From CAVQGZ01 sp963712175 (GTDB taxonomy: Bacteria; Actinomycetota; Actinomycetes; Jiangellales; Jiangellaceae), in the NCBI GenBank assembly GCA_963712175.1, contig CAVQGZ010000010.1:51192-115191 (forward strand): 64,000 bases of DNA, written 5' to 3'. Positions 15,936 to 25,093 of this stretch are shown here, in pieces (positions within the stretch are counted from its first letter, which is position 1; each line of letters starts with the position of its first letter). A program made the translations under genes and the position numbers. The notes beneath the pieces are model-generated. The model had not been told where the DNA came from. It did not search any database and saw only the letters and a program-made list of their open reading frames with translations.

Positions 15936-18900
15936 GTGACGGGGCACATCAGCGAGGCCATCCGACGCTGGGCGGACGAGGTCGCCGCCCTCGGTGGCGG
16001 CGAACCGCTCATCCGGTTCCGCGACTCCAAGGTCGGCACGCTCGACCTCTCGGCGGCCGATGACCCTTCCCGCAAGAAGCTGGTGGAAGGCGAGCCGGTA
16101 CGCATCTCCCGCCTCTTCCCGCACGACCCGCTGCGCACGACGACGGCGCGCTCGGCGAGGCGGCTTGCCGAGCGGCTGTGGCAGCTCGAAGCAGGTCACG
16201 GGATCGCCGCGGGGTACCTCGTCACCGGTCTGGCCTCCTGGAGCCCGACGTCGGGCACCAAGCGGCCGAACGTCCCCATCCTGATGCGGCGCCTGCAGGT
16301 CGAGCCCACGGGATTCGCGGAGCCTGACCTGCTGCTTCATGCGGTGGGCGAGGCCGAGCTCAACACCCGGCTCCTGGACGAGATGGCCGACCAGCTCGGT
16401 CTGCGGCTCACCCCCGCCGACCTGCTCGACCCGTCAGGGGAGCTGCGCTACCCGGTCGTGGTCGACCGGCTCCGCGAGCAGGCTCCGCCGCACGTCGTCG
16501 ACGGCTTCGCCATCAGCCACCGTGCCGTCATCGGGCTGATGACCTCCATCGCCGACGACGTGGCACGCGACCTGACCGACGCCGTCGACCACTTCGGCGA
16601 CCAACCGCTCGTGGCCCTGGCAGCCGGGGCGCCGGCACGGCTGCCGAGCATGCCCGCAGACACCGACACCTCAGGAGTCGGTGAGAGCCGCCCGACGCCC
16701 ATCGATCTCGACTCGGCCCAGCGCAGAGTCCTCGACGCCGTCCGTGCCGGCAGCTCCGTCGCCGTGCACACCCCAGCGGGCACCGGCGCGACCCAGGTTG
16801 CAGCTGGCCTGTGCGCCGAGGCCGTCGGCGACGGTAGATCCGTCCTCGTCGTGGCCGAGTCCTCCCCACGGCTTCACGGCCTGCGTCGCCGACTGGCGGC
16901 CGTCGGTCTCGGTGGGGCAACACTGGACCTGGCTGACGGGCTCGTCTCGACGCACGGGATCGCTCGTGACGTCCTGTCGACCATCAACGGGGCCACTCGG
17001 CGCCCCGACACCGGGGCGGACGAGGCAACCCAGCCGCCGGGTCTGGACGCTGCGGCCGCCGAGCGCGACAAGGCGCTGCTGACGAGCTATGTGACCGCGC
17101 TGCACGGACATCGTGCGCCGCAGGCACTCTCGGCCTACCAGGCCATCAGTGCCGCGCATGCCGGGGCAGCCGACCAGCGGGCGCAGGTGCGTCTGGATGC
17201 GGATTCTCTCGAGGCTCTGGACGCGGCCTCGCTCGAGCGTCTGCGGTCGGCGCTTGCCGAGTTCATCACCCTGGACGGGCTGTCGATCTCGGCGCAGGCA
17301 ACGGCGTGGTTCGGTGCCGCCCCTGCCTCGCCCGAGGACGCCGAGCAGGCAGTCGCCCTCGTGGATCGCCTACGCCGCGACCTGCTCCCCCGAGCCCGAG
17401 ACAGCGGGGCGCGCGCGGCCGTCGAGGTCGGCATGCCGACCCCGTCGACGATGGCGGACCTAGCCGAGCTGTCGCGTCTGCTGTCCGGCGTGCACGAGGT
17501 CGAGTCGGTGTTCAGTCGCGAGGTGTGGGCCGAGCCGGTCGAGCGCATGGCGGCAGCAACGGCCGATCGCAAGCAGCGACGGGGTATGGCCGACGGCCCA
17601 GGCCTGCGCGAGCGCAGGACGTTGCGGAACCGAGCCGGGGAGCTGGCCAGGCCGGCGGCGCGCGAGGACGTGAACCGACAGTCCTCGGCGCTGGCCATGG
17701 CCTCCGACGTCGCGACGTCGTGGGGGCAGCGAGCCCACGACGGACGGCTGCCGCGAACGGGGGAGACCTCCGCGGCAGCGGTGGCAGCATTCACTGCCGT
17801 CGCGGAGGCGGTCCAGGCGCTGCAGCAGGTGCACCCGCAGGCCGTGCCCGACGACCTCGACCTCGCCGGGGTGGCCGCCCGCCTGGGCGTTCTCGGCGAT
17901 GAGGTCGTGTGGGCGCGTCGACTGCCCCGACTGACCGCAACCGCGACCGAGCTGGCCGACGCCGGGATGGGCCCGGTCGTGGCCGAGCTGCGTGCACGTC
18001 GTGAGGGCGGCCAGGCCGTCACGCCCGAGACTGCGGTAGCGGTGCTCGATTCCTGCGTGGCTGCGTCGTTGGCCGCCCAGATCGAGGAGCACGACCCGGT
18101 TCTGTCCGCGACCAGGGGAGAGGACGTCCGGGCGGCCGGCAAGCGTTGGCGGCAGGCCGATGCGGCTGCCGTCGTGGCGGCATCAGACGAGGTGCGCGCG
18201 GCGTGGACGCGAGGAGCGCGCTCGGCCGCGAGCGAACGGCCCGTGCAGGTTCGAGCGCTGCGTGACGCCCTGTCTGGCCGGTCTGCCTCGTCGACCCGCG
18301 ACCTTCTCGACGCCTCGTGGGCGACCGTGCGGGCGGCGCGGCCGATCTGGCTGGCCGGCGCCCTCCCGGCGGGTGCGGCCCTGCCGCTCGACGCCACGTT
18401 CGACCTCGTCATCGTCCTCGACGGGCACTGCGTCGCCCTGGCCCACGCCATCGGAGCACTCGGGCGGACCGAGCAGGTCGTGGTGCTGGGAGACCCGGCT
18501 CAGCTGCCGCCGAGCCCCACCCCGTTGAGCGTGGACGCCCCGGACGCACGATCGGCGTCGGCTGCCCCCGGATCCGGCATCGAGACCCCGTCGGTCTTCG
18601 CTGTGCTGCGTGACCAGCTGCCGGGCCTAGAGCTGTCCGTGCGCTACGGCTGCCGTGATGCTCGGCTCGAGGTGGCGATGCCCACCCGTCGCAACGGCTC
18701 GCCGCTGGCCGTCGCGCCTGGTGTCGCCGCCACGTCTCCTCTTCGGCTGCACCACGTTCTTCAGGAGCCGGGCAGCCGCGACCAGGAGGAAAGCGTCTCG
18801 GCCGAGGTGGGTCTCGTTGTCGATCTCGTGCGCCGCCACGCTGCCGGACGACCCGGCGCCAGCCTGGCCGTCCTCACGTTGGGGCGAGCCCACGCCGATG

Positions 18901-20130
18901 CGATCGAGGCAGGGTTGGCTCGGGCCTGCCTCACCGACGCCGAGCTCGCGACGGCGATCGGACCGACGGCCGACGAGCCGTTTCTGCTGCGCTGCGTCGA
19001 CGACCTGAACGGCGAGCGGCGTGACGCCGTCATCCTCTCCGTCGGCTACGGCCGCACCATGGATGGGCGGCTGCTCTATCGCTACGGATCGCTGAACCGA
19101 CCGGGCGGGCTGCGTTGGCTCTCGGCGGCGATCTCGACGGCGCGACGGGACCTGAGCGTCGTCTCATCCGTCACGGCGTCCGACCTGGAGCCACGTCGAC
19201 TGGCTGCGGACGGTCTGCGGGGGCTGCGCCAGCTGCTCGCGACAGCCGAGTGGTTGGCACTGGACGGTCTGGACGACCCCGCTGACCACCCCGCCCTGAC
19301 GCCACGAAAGCTGGACCCGCTGGAACGCAGCATCGCCGAGGCCGTGCACGGCGCCGGGATGCCAGTGATGGCCGGGTCGGGTTCGGGCTCGCTCGCCACG
19401 GCGATGGGGGTCGAGCACCCAGGCCGGCCGGGTCGGGGGGTTCTCGTCATCGAACCCGAGGGTGCGCCGTTCTCCGAGCTTCACCACCTGCGGGACCGAG
19501 AGCGCATCCGACCGGAGCAGCTCATGCGGGCAGGGCTGGTCGGTGCACCGGGTGTGCACCGTGGACTGGCTTCGCGACCCGGATGCCGAGGTGCGTCGAA
19601 TCCGCCAGGCGTGGGACGAGGCGTGTGACCTCGCCGATGCGCTCGACGCGGCACGCAACGCGCCCGCCGGAGTCAGCGCCGGGGCAGGTGACGCCGCCGA
19701 TGACGTGGCCGCGCAGGTCGGCCCGCGACCCGTGGTGGCCGTGGGCCGACCGGTGGAGTCCTACCCGCTGCAGGACCTGGTCGCCCTTGCCGACTGGGTG
19801 CAGGATGCGACTCCCGGGATGAGTGAGGACGACGCGGTCGTCGCCCTCGGACGTGAGACCGGTCTGGCGCACCCGACCGGGCGCACCGAGACCGTGCTGC
19901 GCGGAGCGGTGAAGGCCGCCGAGATCGCTCGCCGCGGCCACGTCGAGCCGATGCCCGCCGAGCCGGACAGGTCGCCGGAGGCGACGTCGGCCCCAGCGCT
20001 CGACGTCGAGAGCCCACTGCCGGTGATGTCGGCGGCCGACGAGCGGGAACGCTCTGCCGAGCAGCTGGACGAGGACCGCTCACGGGAGGCCTGGCTCAAC
20101 GACGAGCGGCCTCCCCACCACGAGGGCTAG
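15936..20130 (+). pseudogene. Degenerate helicase-nuclease, frameshifted
   Basis: Would encode about 1397 residues if one extra G in the GGG run at 19533-19535 is removed; as read, it stops at 19628. It looks like a large SF1 helicase of the DUF4011/DUF3320 type. Helicase motifs are recognisable but eroded: P-loop PAGTGATQ has Ala285 for the essential Lys, and the Walker B region VIVLDGHC has Gly for Glu. Motif III GDPAQLPP and motif V/VI LNRPGGLRWLSAAISTARRDL remain. An MTES_1575/Vsr-like nuclease domain follows (LERSIAEAVH...VIEPEG...TVDWLRDPDAEV) without the usual catalytic Asp. A DUF3320-like tail lies at 19740-19930. GTG 15936 is chosen; GTG 15891 is possible. It overlaps the mscL stop by 4 bp. 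Confidence 0.8.
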
Positions 20131-20549
20131 CGGTCGGGGGAGTCCGAGGGCTGCTGCCCGGTGGCCAGCAGGTCGCGGATCTCGGCCAGCAGCGCAACGT
20201 CCGCCGGGATCTCCTCGGGTTCCGGCTCCGCGTCGAGCTTCGCTTTGCGCCGCTGCTGGTAGGCGTTCATCGGCACGATGAACGCGAAGTACACGACTGC
20301 GGCGGTGATCAGGAACGAGATGATCGCTGTCAGCACCGCGCCGAGGTCGACGAACGTGGCCTCGTTGCCCGAGACGAGCTCGAAACCGACACCTTGGGCG
20401 TCGTCGCCCCCGAACACGGCGATGATCGGGTTGATGATCGCCGAGCCGAACACGGCCACCAGCGCAGTGAAAGCGCCTCCGATGACGACGGCGACGGCGA
20501 GGTCGACCACGTTTCCTCGAAGGAGGAAGTCCTTGAATCCCTTGAGCAC
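20127..20549 (-). CDS. mscL: Large-conductance mechanosensitive channel
   Basis: 140 residues; pentameric inner-membrane valve that opens under hypo-osmotic tension. It has the N-terminal amphipathic MLKGFKDFLLRGNVVDLAVAVVIGGAFTALV (TM1, seen in part as the family signature), the loop GVGFELVSGNEATFVDLG, TM2 AIISFLITAAVVYFAFIVPMN, and a charged cytoplasmic helix with AEIRDLLATG. GTG start with TAGGGT six bases upstream (leaderless). Lies after the SAF gene on the same strand and is convergent with the helicase-like gene. Confidence 0.97.
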   Translation of the reverse strand: MLKGFKDFLLRGNVVDLAVAVVIGGAFTALVAVFGSAIINPIIAVFGGDDAQGVGFELVSGNEATFVDLGAVLTAIISFLITAAVVYFAFIVPMNAYQQRRKAKLDAEPEPEEIPADVALLAEIRDLLATGQQPSDSPDR

Positions 20550-20555
20550 GGCTGG

Positions 20556-20561
20556 ACCCTA
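20556..20561 (-). promoter_or_regulatory. -10 element, leaderless mscL
   Basis: Minus strand TAGGGT, six bases, then GTG. It lies in the short gap between the SAF gene and mscL. Confidence 0.5.
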
Positions 20562-20566
20562 GAGCC

Positions 20567-21271
20567 TTACCGCGCGTGGCGCACGGCGACCCACAGGGGA
20601 GCCTCTGCGGCCCCGGCCACGATCGACGCCACGTCGGCCGGGGATGCGGCGACCACGATCAGTCCGCCGAGCAGGTCGGCCTCGGCCTCGAGTGCCCCGA
20701 GCAGGTCGACGTCGGCCTCGCCGGTGGACGGGGACCGTGGAGCCAGCAGCACGGCAACGTCTCGTGCGACGGTGCGCACGGTGGTTCCCTGGTCGCGTCG
20801 AACCGCTGCCAGCAGGTCGATGCGGTCTCCGCTGGTCACCAGGGCGGCCGACCCAGGATCGGTCACGCGAACCGGCAGCGCGAGCATCCCCGGCGGGGCT
20901 CCGAGCAGCAGTGCCTCCCCGCGAAGGCGGGTGGACGTGAGGTGCTCACCGGCTGCTACCGGCCCCGAGACCACCCGACCCACCGCGTCGTGGGGCTGCA
21001 GGGCGGTGGGCTGGACGGCGTCGGTATGGACCGCGAGCGCCTCGATCGTCTCCGCGCTCAGCACGGTCCCGGGCGTCAGGTCCTGGGAGGCCACGGCCAC
21101 CAGAGCTGTCGGAGTCGGGGGCGGGGCGAGAACGGACATGGTCAGGAAGAGGGACACACCGACCAGTCCGGCGCCGAACCACCGCCGGTACCGGCGGGCG
21201 AGCCGGCGCACCTGCGCCCAGAGGCGCTGCGGACCGCTGGTGGTCTTCGGGCGGGGCCGAGGGGGAGGCAC
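20567..21271 (-). CDS. SAF-domain protein, CpaB/RcpC-like
   Basis: 234 residues: basic cytoplasmic N-terminus, one membrane segment (WFGAGLVGVSLFLTMSVLA, about 31-49), then an SAF domain (VASQDLTPGTVLSAETIEALAV...GRVVSGPVAAGEHLTSTRL) and a RcpC-like half (LPVRVTDPGSAALVTSGDRIDLLA). CpaB/RcpC proteins gate Flp pilus secretion, but no other tad/flp gene lies in the window, so a pilus role is unproven. This stand-alone SAF protein may serve a general envelope role. GTG start with TACCGT six bases upstream. Confidence 0.8.
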   Translation of the reverse strand: MPPPRPRPKTTSGPQRLWAQVRRLARRYRRWFGAGLVGVSLFLTMSVLAPPPTPTALVAVASQDLTPGTVLSAETIEALAVHTDAVQPTALQPHDAVGRVVSGPVAAGEHLTSTRLRGEALLLGAPPGMLALPVRVTDPGSAALVTSGDRIDLLAAVRRDQGTTVRTVARDVAVLLAPRSPSTGEADVDLLGALEAEADLLGGLIVVAASPADVASIVAGAAEAPLWVAVRHAR

Positions 21272-21277
21272 CGCAGG

Positions 21278-21283
21278 ACGGTA
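21278..21283 (-). promoter_or_regulatory. -10 element, leaderless SAF gene
   Basis: Minus strand TACCGT, six bases, then GTG start. Confidence 0.5.
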
Positions 21284-21331
21284 GGCCTGAGCGGCGCCTC
21301 GGACGGGTCGCCGTCCACAGGGCCGGGCCGG

Positions 21332-21787
21332 CTAGGAAGGGGTGCTGGAGCCGGAGCCCGATCCGGAGCGTGAGCCCGAGCCCGAGCCCGAGCCCGAGCC
21401 TGAGCTGGAGCCCGAGCCGGAGCCCGAGCCGGAGCCCGAGCCGGAGCCCGAGCCGGAGCCCGAGCCGGAGCCCGAGTCCGAGCCTTTGGTCGCCCCGCTC
21501 GCTGCGGCGCCGGCACCGGAGTCACCCGTCTTCGTCGAGCCGGCCCCGCTGCCCTTCTCAGACGAGGTGTCGCTGGAGCCGGAGCCCGACGCTGCTTGCT
21601 TCGTCGCGCCCGAGCGGCTGTCGGTCCGGTAGAAGCCCGAGCCCTTGAACACGACCCCGACCGGGTGGAACACCTTGCGGAGCAGTCCGTGGCAGCGCGG
21701 GCACTCGGTCAGCGGGTCCGCCGTGAACGTCTGCACCACCTCGAGACGCTCGTCGCACTCGGTGCACGCGTAGGTGTAGGTGGGCAC
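21332..21787 (-). CDS. ruc: FmdB-type zinc ribbon, Ruc-like chaperone
   Basis: 151 residues. N-terminal FmdB zinc ribbon with two CxxC pairs (Cys8/Cys11 in CTEC, Cys29/Cys32 in CPRC), then a long disordered tail that ends in about twenty Ser-Gly dipeptides. M. tuberculosis Rv0991c (Ruc) has the same build, a redox-regulated chaperone with zinc-coordinating cysteines and unstructured C-terminus, belongs to the HrcA heat-shock regulon, and also lies near mscL and galU. The CIRCE element upstream agrees. Start GTG with GAGAGGA before it. Symbol given by homology of architecture, regulation and position. Confidence 0.85.
   Translation of the reverse strand: MPTYTYACTECDERLEVVQTFTADPLTECPRCHGLLRKVFHPVGVVFKGSGFYRTDSRSGATKQAASGSGSSDTSSEKGSGAGSTKTGDSGAGAAASGATKGSDSGSGSGSGSGSGSGSGSGSGSGSSSGSGSGSGSGSRSGSGSGSSTPS
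21343..21486 (-). repeat. GS-coding hexamer microsatellite
   Basis: Tandem GAGCCC/GAGCCG hexamers (plus strand) encode the Ser-Gly tail of the zinc-ribbon protein on the minus strand. The antisense frame reads Glu-Pro repeats and is not a gene. Slippage would change tail length by whole dipeptides without breaking the frame. Confidence 0.85.
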
Positions 21788-21817
21788 GGCGTCCTCTCCC
21801 GCGGGCCGGCAGGTGCG

Positions 21818-21844
21818 CTGGCACTCGAATGGTCCGAGTGCTAA
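21818..21844. promoter_or_regulatory. CIRCE element (HrcA operator)
   Basis: CTGGCACTC - nine bases - GAGTGCTAA. Consensus CIRCE is TTAGCACTC-N9-GAGTGCTAA: the right half matches 9/9, the left 7/9, and the spacer is exactly nine. It lies 31-57 bp upstream of the zinc-ribbon start (minus strand) and 53-79 bp upstream of the penicillin acylase. HrcA control of the zinc-ribbon gene is the likely function; hrcA is outside this window. Confidence 0.85.
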
Positions 21845-21884
21845 TGATGCTCCTCGACTCGTCCGCCGTCCAGTCCGAGGTGGC

Positions 21885-21890
21885 TAGGCT
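21885..21890 (+). promoter_or_regulatory. -10 element, leaderless penicillin acylase
   Basis: TAGGCT, six bases, then GTG start. Confidence 0.5.
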
Positions 21891-21896
21891 CCGGCC

Positions 21897-24446
21897 GTGC
21901 GTCGTCTCGGCATCGGTGTCGCAGTGGTCGCCGGCGTTCTCGTGGTGGTGATGGTCGTGGCCACCGGGTTCGCTTTCTGGCAGGTTCGTCGGGGCTACCC
22001 ACAGTACGGCGGACAGATCGCGCTACCCGGTCTCACCAGCGAGGTGGAGGTGCTGCGCAACGGCTACGGCGTCCCCACGATCTATGCCGACAGCGCGGCA
22101 GACCTGTTCCGGGCGCAGGGCTACCTGCACGCCCAGGACAGGTTCTGGGACATGGACTTTCGTCGCCTGGTCGGTGCGGGTCGCCTGAGCGAGATCGCCG
22201 GCGAGGCCGCCATCGAGACGGACACGTTCTTGCGGTCCCTCGGCTGGCGGCAGATCGCCGAGGCCGAGGTCGGGCTTCTCAGCCCCGATGCGCTGAGCTA
22301 CTTCGAGGCGTATGCCGCCGGCGTCAACGCTTGGCTCGAGCAGACGCCTTCAGGGGAGCGAGGCATCCAGTACTCGCTGCTGGGGGTCCAAGGCATCGAC
22401 CGAGACCCCGAGCCGTGGACGGTGGCGGACTCCTTGACGTTCGTCCGGTTGCTGGGCTGGGACCTGAGGCACAACGCTGACGAGGAGGCGGATCGTGCCG
22501 TGCTGTCCTCGGTCCTGGCGACCGAGCGGCTCGAGCAGCTGTACCCATCGTTCCCCTACGACGAGATGGGGACCATCCTGACCTCCGACGACCTCGAGCA
22601 GTCAGGGCTGACCGGTCAGGCGTCAATCGAACAGGTGGCGCCCGTCCCCGAGGGAGCGGTTGCCGCCGTGCAGTCAGCCGCGCGGGCCATGGCGTCCGTC
22701 CCGGGCAGCTCGGCCGGCGGGGGCGTGGGCAGCAACTCCTGGACCGTCAGCGGCGACCGGAGCGCCTCCGGATCTGCCCTGCTGGCCAACGACCCCCACC
22801 TGGCCCCCTCGATCCCAGGGCTGTTCGACCAGGTCGGGCTCCGTTGTCGAACCGTCGACGAGCAGTGCCCGTTCGACGTCCGCGGCTTCTCGTTGGCCAG
22901 CCTGCCGGGCGTTCTCGTGGGCCACAACCGCGACATCGCGTGGGGGGTGACGACGCCGTACGTGGACACGACCGATCTCGTGCTGGAGAAGATCGACGGG
23001 GACGAGTACCTGACCGAAGACGGCTTCGTCCCGCTCGAGACGCGCACCGAGACCCTGAAGGTGGCCGGCGCCGACCCGGTCGAGATCACTGTCCGCAGCA
23101 CCCGCAACGGGCCACTGATCTCCTCGGAGAACGTCTCGAGCACCTTCGCCATCCCTGACCTCGAGGGTGTCGGCGATGAGGCTCCGGTGCCCGCGAACTC
23201 CCCTCCGCGCGGGTCGGGGTACGAAGTGGCTCTTCGCTGGCCCGGGCTCGAGCCCGGCCGCAGCGCCGAGCTGCTGCCACTGATGAACGCCGCGACGAGC
23301 TGGGAGGAGTTCACCGCGGGCCTTCAGCTGGTGACGGCGTTCAACCAGAACATCGTCTACGCCGACAAGGACGGCAACACCGGCTACTACGTCTTCGGCG
23401 ACATCCCGATCCGCCGCGGCTACGACGGATCATTCCCGGTACCCGGCTGGACCGGAGACAACGAATGGGTCGGAACGATCCCGTTCGAGAAGAAGCCGCA
23501 TGTCTTCAACCCAGCCCGCGGCTACCTCGCCACGGCGAACGAGCTCACCGTGCCCGAGCAGTACCCGTACCTGCTCACCACCGACGCGCAGTTCGCCTAC
23601 CGCGGCGACCGGATCCGCGCTGCCCTGGACGCGAACGACGCCGTGAGCGTGGACGACTCGGCCGCCCTGCAGATGGACAGCTGGAGCTGGCTTGCCGAGC
23701 GTCTGGTGCCGCGCCTGCTACGGATCGGCCTGGACGGCTACTACGCGGAGGGTCAGTCGCTGCTCGAGGACTGGGACTTCGGCCACGAGCCGGAGTCGGC
23801 GGCGGCGGCGTACTTCAACGCTGTGTACGCACGAACGCTGGCGCTGACCTTCCGTGACGAGCTGCCCGAGGAGTACTGGCCGGATGGGCGAGGGCGCTGG
23901 TTCGTGGTTCTGGACGACCTCCTGCAGAACCCCGAGGACCCGTGGTGGGACGACGTGACCACCGATGACGTGATCGAGACCCGCGACGCCGTGCTTCGGC
24001 AGGCCATGGTCGAGGCGAGGGACGAGCTCACCGCGGTCCAGGGCAAGGACCCACAGACATGGGAGTGGGGCAAGATGCACGTCCTGGATCTCGTCGCCAA
24101 CGCCTTCGGTGACTCCGGGATCGGGCCCGTCGAGTGGCTGTTCAACCGTGGCCCGTACGCCGCAGGCGGTGGAGGCAACATCGTGCTCGCGAACTCCTGG
24201 AACGCCGACGAGGACTCGTACGTGCTCACGAAGGTCCCGACCTTCAGGATGGTCGTGGACTTCGGTGATCTCGACAGCTCTCGGTGGGTGAACCAGTCGG
24301 GACAGTCCGGGCACCCGGGACATCCGAACTACGACGACCAGATCCAGGCCTGGCAGACGAACGAGGCCCCGCAGATGGCCTGGAGCGACGAGGCCATCAG
24401 GGCCGAGGCCGAGCACACCCTGGCGCTGGTGCCCTCTCTCGGCTAG
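21897..24446 (+). CDS. Penicillin acylase family Ntn-hydrolase, membrane-anchored
   Basis: 849 residues, S45 peptidase family: one precursor that self-cleaves to alpha and beta chains. An N-terminal membrane segment (about 5-28) without a clear signal cleavage site suggests anchoring outside the membrane. The beta chain should begin at Ser279 in GVGSNSWTVSG, the N-terminal nucleophile. Other signatures: GVPTIYADSAADLFRAQGYLHAQDRFWDMD, partly seen in the alpha chain, NDPHLAPSIPG, GHNRDIAWGVT and the C-terminal GGNIVLANSWN. The family cleaves amides of penicillins, acyl-homoserine lactones or lipopeptides; the substrate here cannot be told. Shares its upstream region with the Ruc-like gene. Confidence 0.92.
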   Translation: MRRLGIGVAVVAGVLVVVMVVATGFAFWQVRRGYPQYGGQIALPGLTSEVEVLRNGYGVPTIYADSAADLFRAQGYLHAQDRFWDMDFRRLVGAGRLSEIAGEAAIETDTFLRSLGWRQIAEAEVGLLSPDALSYFEAYAAGVNAWLEQTPSGERGIQYSLLGVQGIDRDPEPWTVADSLTFVRLLGWDLRHNADEEADRAVLSSVLATERLEQLYPSFPYDEMGTILTSDDLEQSGLTGQASIEQVAPVPEGAVAAVQSAARAMASVPGSSAGGGVGSNSWTVSGDRSASGSALLANDPHLAPSIPGLFDQVGLRCRTVDEQCPFDVRGFSLASLPGVLVGHNRDIAWGVTTPYVDTTDLVLEKIDGDEYLTEDGFVPLETRTETLKVAGADPVEITVRSTRNGPLISSENVSSTFAIPDLEGVGDEAPVPANSPPRGSGYEVALRWPGLEPGRSAELLPLMNAATSWEEFTAGLQLVTAFNQNIVYADKDGNTGYYVFGDIPIRRGYDGSFPVPGWTGDNEWVGTIPFEKKPHVFNPARGYLATANELTVPEQYPYLLTTDAQFAYRGDRIRAALDANDAVSVDDSAALQMDSWSWLAERLVPRLLRIGLDGYYAEGQSLLEDWDFGHEPESAAAAYFNAVYARTLALTFRDELPEEYWPDGRGRWFVVLDDLLQNPEDPWWDDVTTDDVIETRDAVLRQAMVEARDELTAVQGKDPQTWEWGKMHVLDLVANAFGDSGIGPVEWLFNRGPYAAGGGGNIVLANSWNADEDSYVLTKVPTFRMVVDFGDLDSSRWVNQSGQSGHPGHPNYDDQIQAWQTNEAPQMAWSDEAIRAEAEHTLALVPSLG

Positions 24447-24452
24447 GGGCCC

Positions 24453-25040
24453 TCAGCGCAGCCGTACGACGTCGGACGGGGTGGCCACCGCGTTCACCGG
24501 CACGTCGTGCGGCTGCGTCGGGACCGGAAGGTCGAGCAGCTCACCCTCGTGGATCAGAGCGACGACGAGCGTGGAGCCCCCGACGAGGCGAGCAAGGGCT
24601 CGGTCGTAGGAGCCGCCTCCGCGACCGAGCCGGTACCCGCGGCGGTCGACGGCGAGGGCCGGGACGAGCACCACGTCCGCAGCTCGGACGGCGTCGGGCC
24701 CGAGGCGGCGGGCCCGCGGCTCCAGAAGTCCACGTGAGGCCGGGGCGAGCCCCAGCGGGCCGGTGTATCGGGCCCAGTCGAGGTCGCCGTCGTCGGTGAG
24801 CACCGGCAGCAGGGTCTGGACGCCGCGGGCCTCGAGCTCCTCGAGAAGCGGCCCTGTGCCCGGCTCGCCTCCCACCGACACGTAGGCGGCCACAGTCGAC
24901 GCGGCGGCAACGTCCGGATCGTCGAGGAGCACGTCGCGCAGGTGCCCGGCAGCCTCGGCGAGGTCTCGGGGCCGCAGCTCCTTCCGACGCGACAGCAGGC
25001 GCTCGCGCAAGGCCTGCTTGGCCGCGACCGGGTCTCTCAT
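24453..25040 (-). CDS. 5-formyltetrahydrofolate cyclo-ligase
   Basis: 195 residues; ATP-dependent conversion of 5-formyl-THF to 5,10-methenyl-THF, recovering folate. It has KQALRERLLSRRKEL, AAYVSVGGEPGT and the C-terminal phosphate loop LVPALAVDRRGYRLGRGGGSYDR, followed by ALIHEGELLD and DVPVNAVATP. ATG 25040 is chosen because the MRDPVAAKQ start matches family length and TACGGT lies six bases upstream. It is divergent from galU and convergent with the penicillin acylase. Confidence 0.95.
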   Translation of the reverse strand: MRDPVAAKQALRERLLSRRKELRPRDLAEAAGHLRDVLLDDPDVAAASTVAAYVSVGGEPGTGPLLEELEARGVQTLLPVLTDDGDLDWARYTGPLGLAPASRGLLEPRARRLGPDAVRAADVVLVPALAVDRRGYRLGRGGGSYDRALARLVGGSTLVVALIHEGELLDLPVPTQPHDVPVNAVATPSDVVRLR

Positions 25041-25046
25041 CAGGCC

Positions 25047-25052
25047 ACCGTA
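25047..25052 (-). promoter_or_regulatory. -10 element, leaderless cyclo-ligase
   Basis: Minus strand TACGGT, six bases, then ATG. It lies 30 bp from the divergent galU -10. Confidence 0.55.
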
Positions 25053-25081
25053 GGGCCGGTGACCAGGCATCCGCGACGCAC

Positions 25082-25087
25082 TAGGGT
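25082..25087 (+). promoter_or_regulatory. -10 element, leaderless galU operon
   Basis: TAGGGT, six bases, then GTG. GTGACC at 25059-25064, 17 bp upstream, is a good -35. Drives galU-glp-rimJ. Confidence 0.65.
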
Positions 25088-25093
25088 GAACGG

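Noticed and set aside
21342..21648. Plus-strand frame rich in Glu-Pro repeats
   Set aside because: It is the complement of the Ser-Gly repeat of the zinc-ribbon protein; the CxxC zinc ribbon is on the minus strand.
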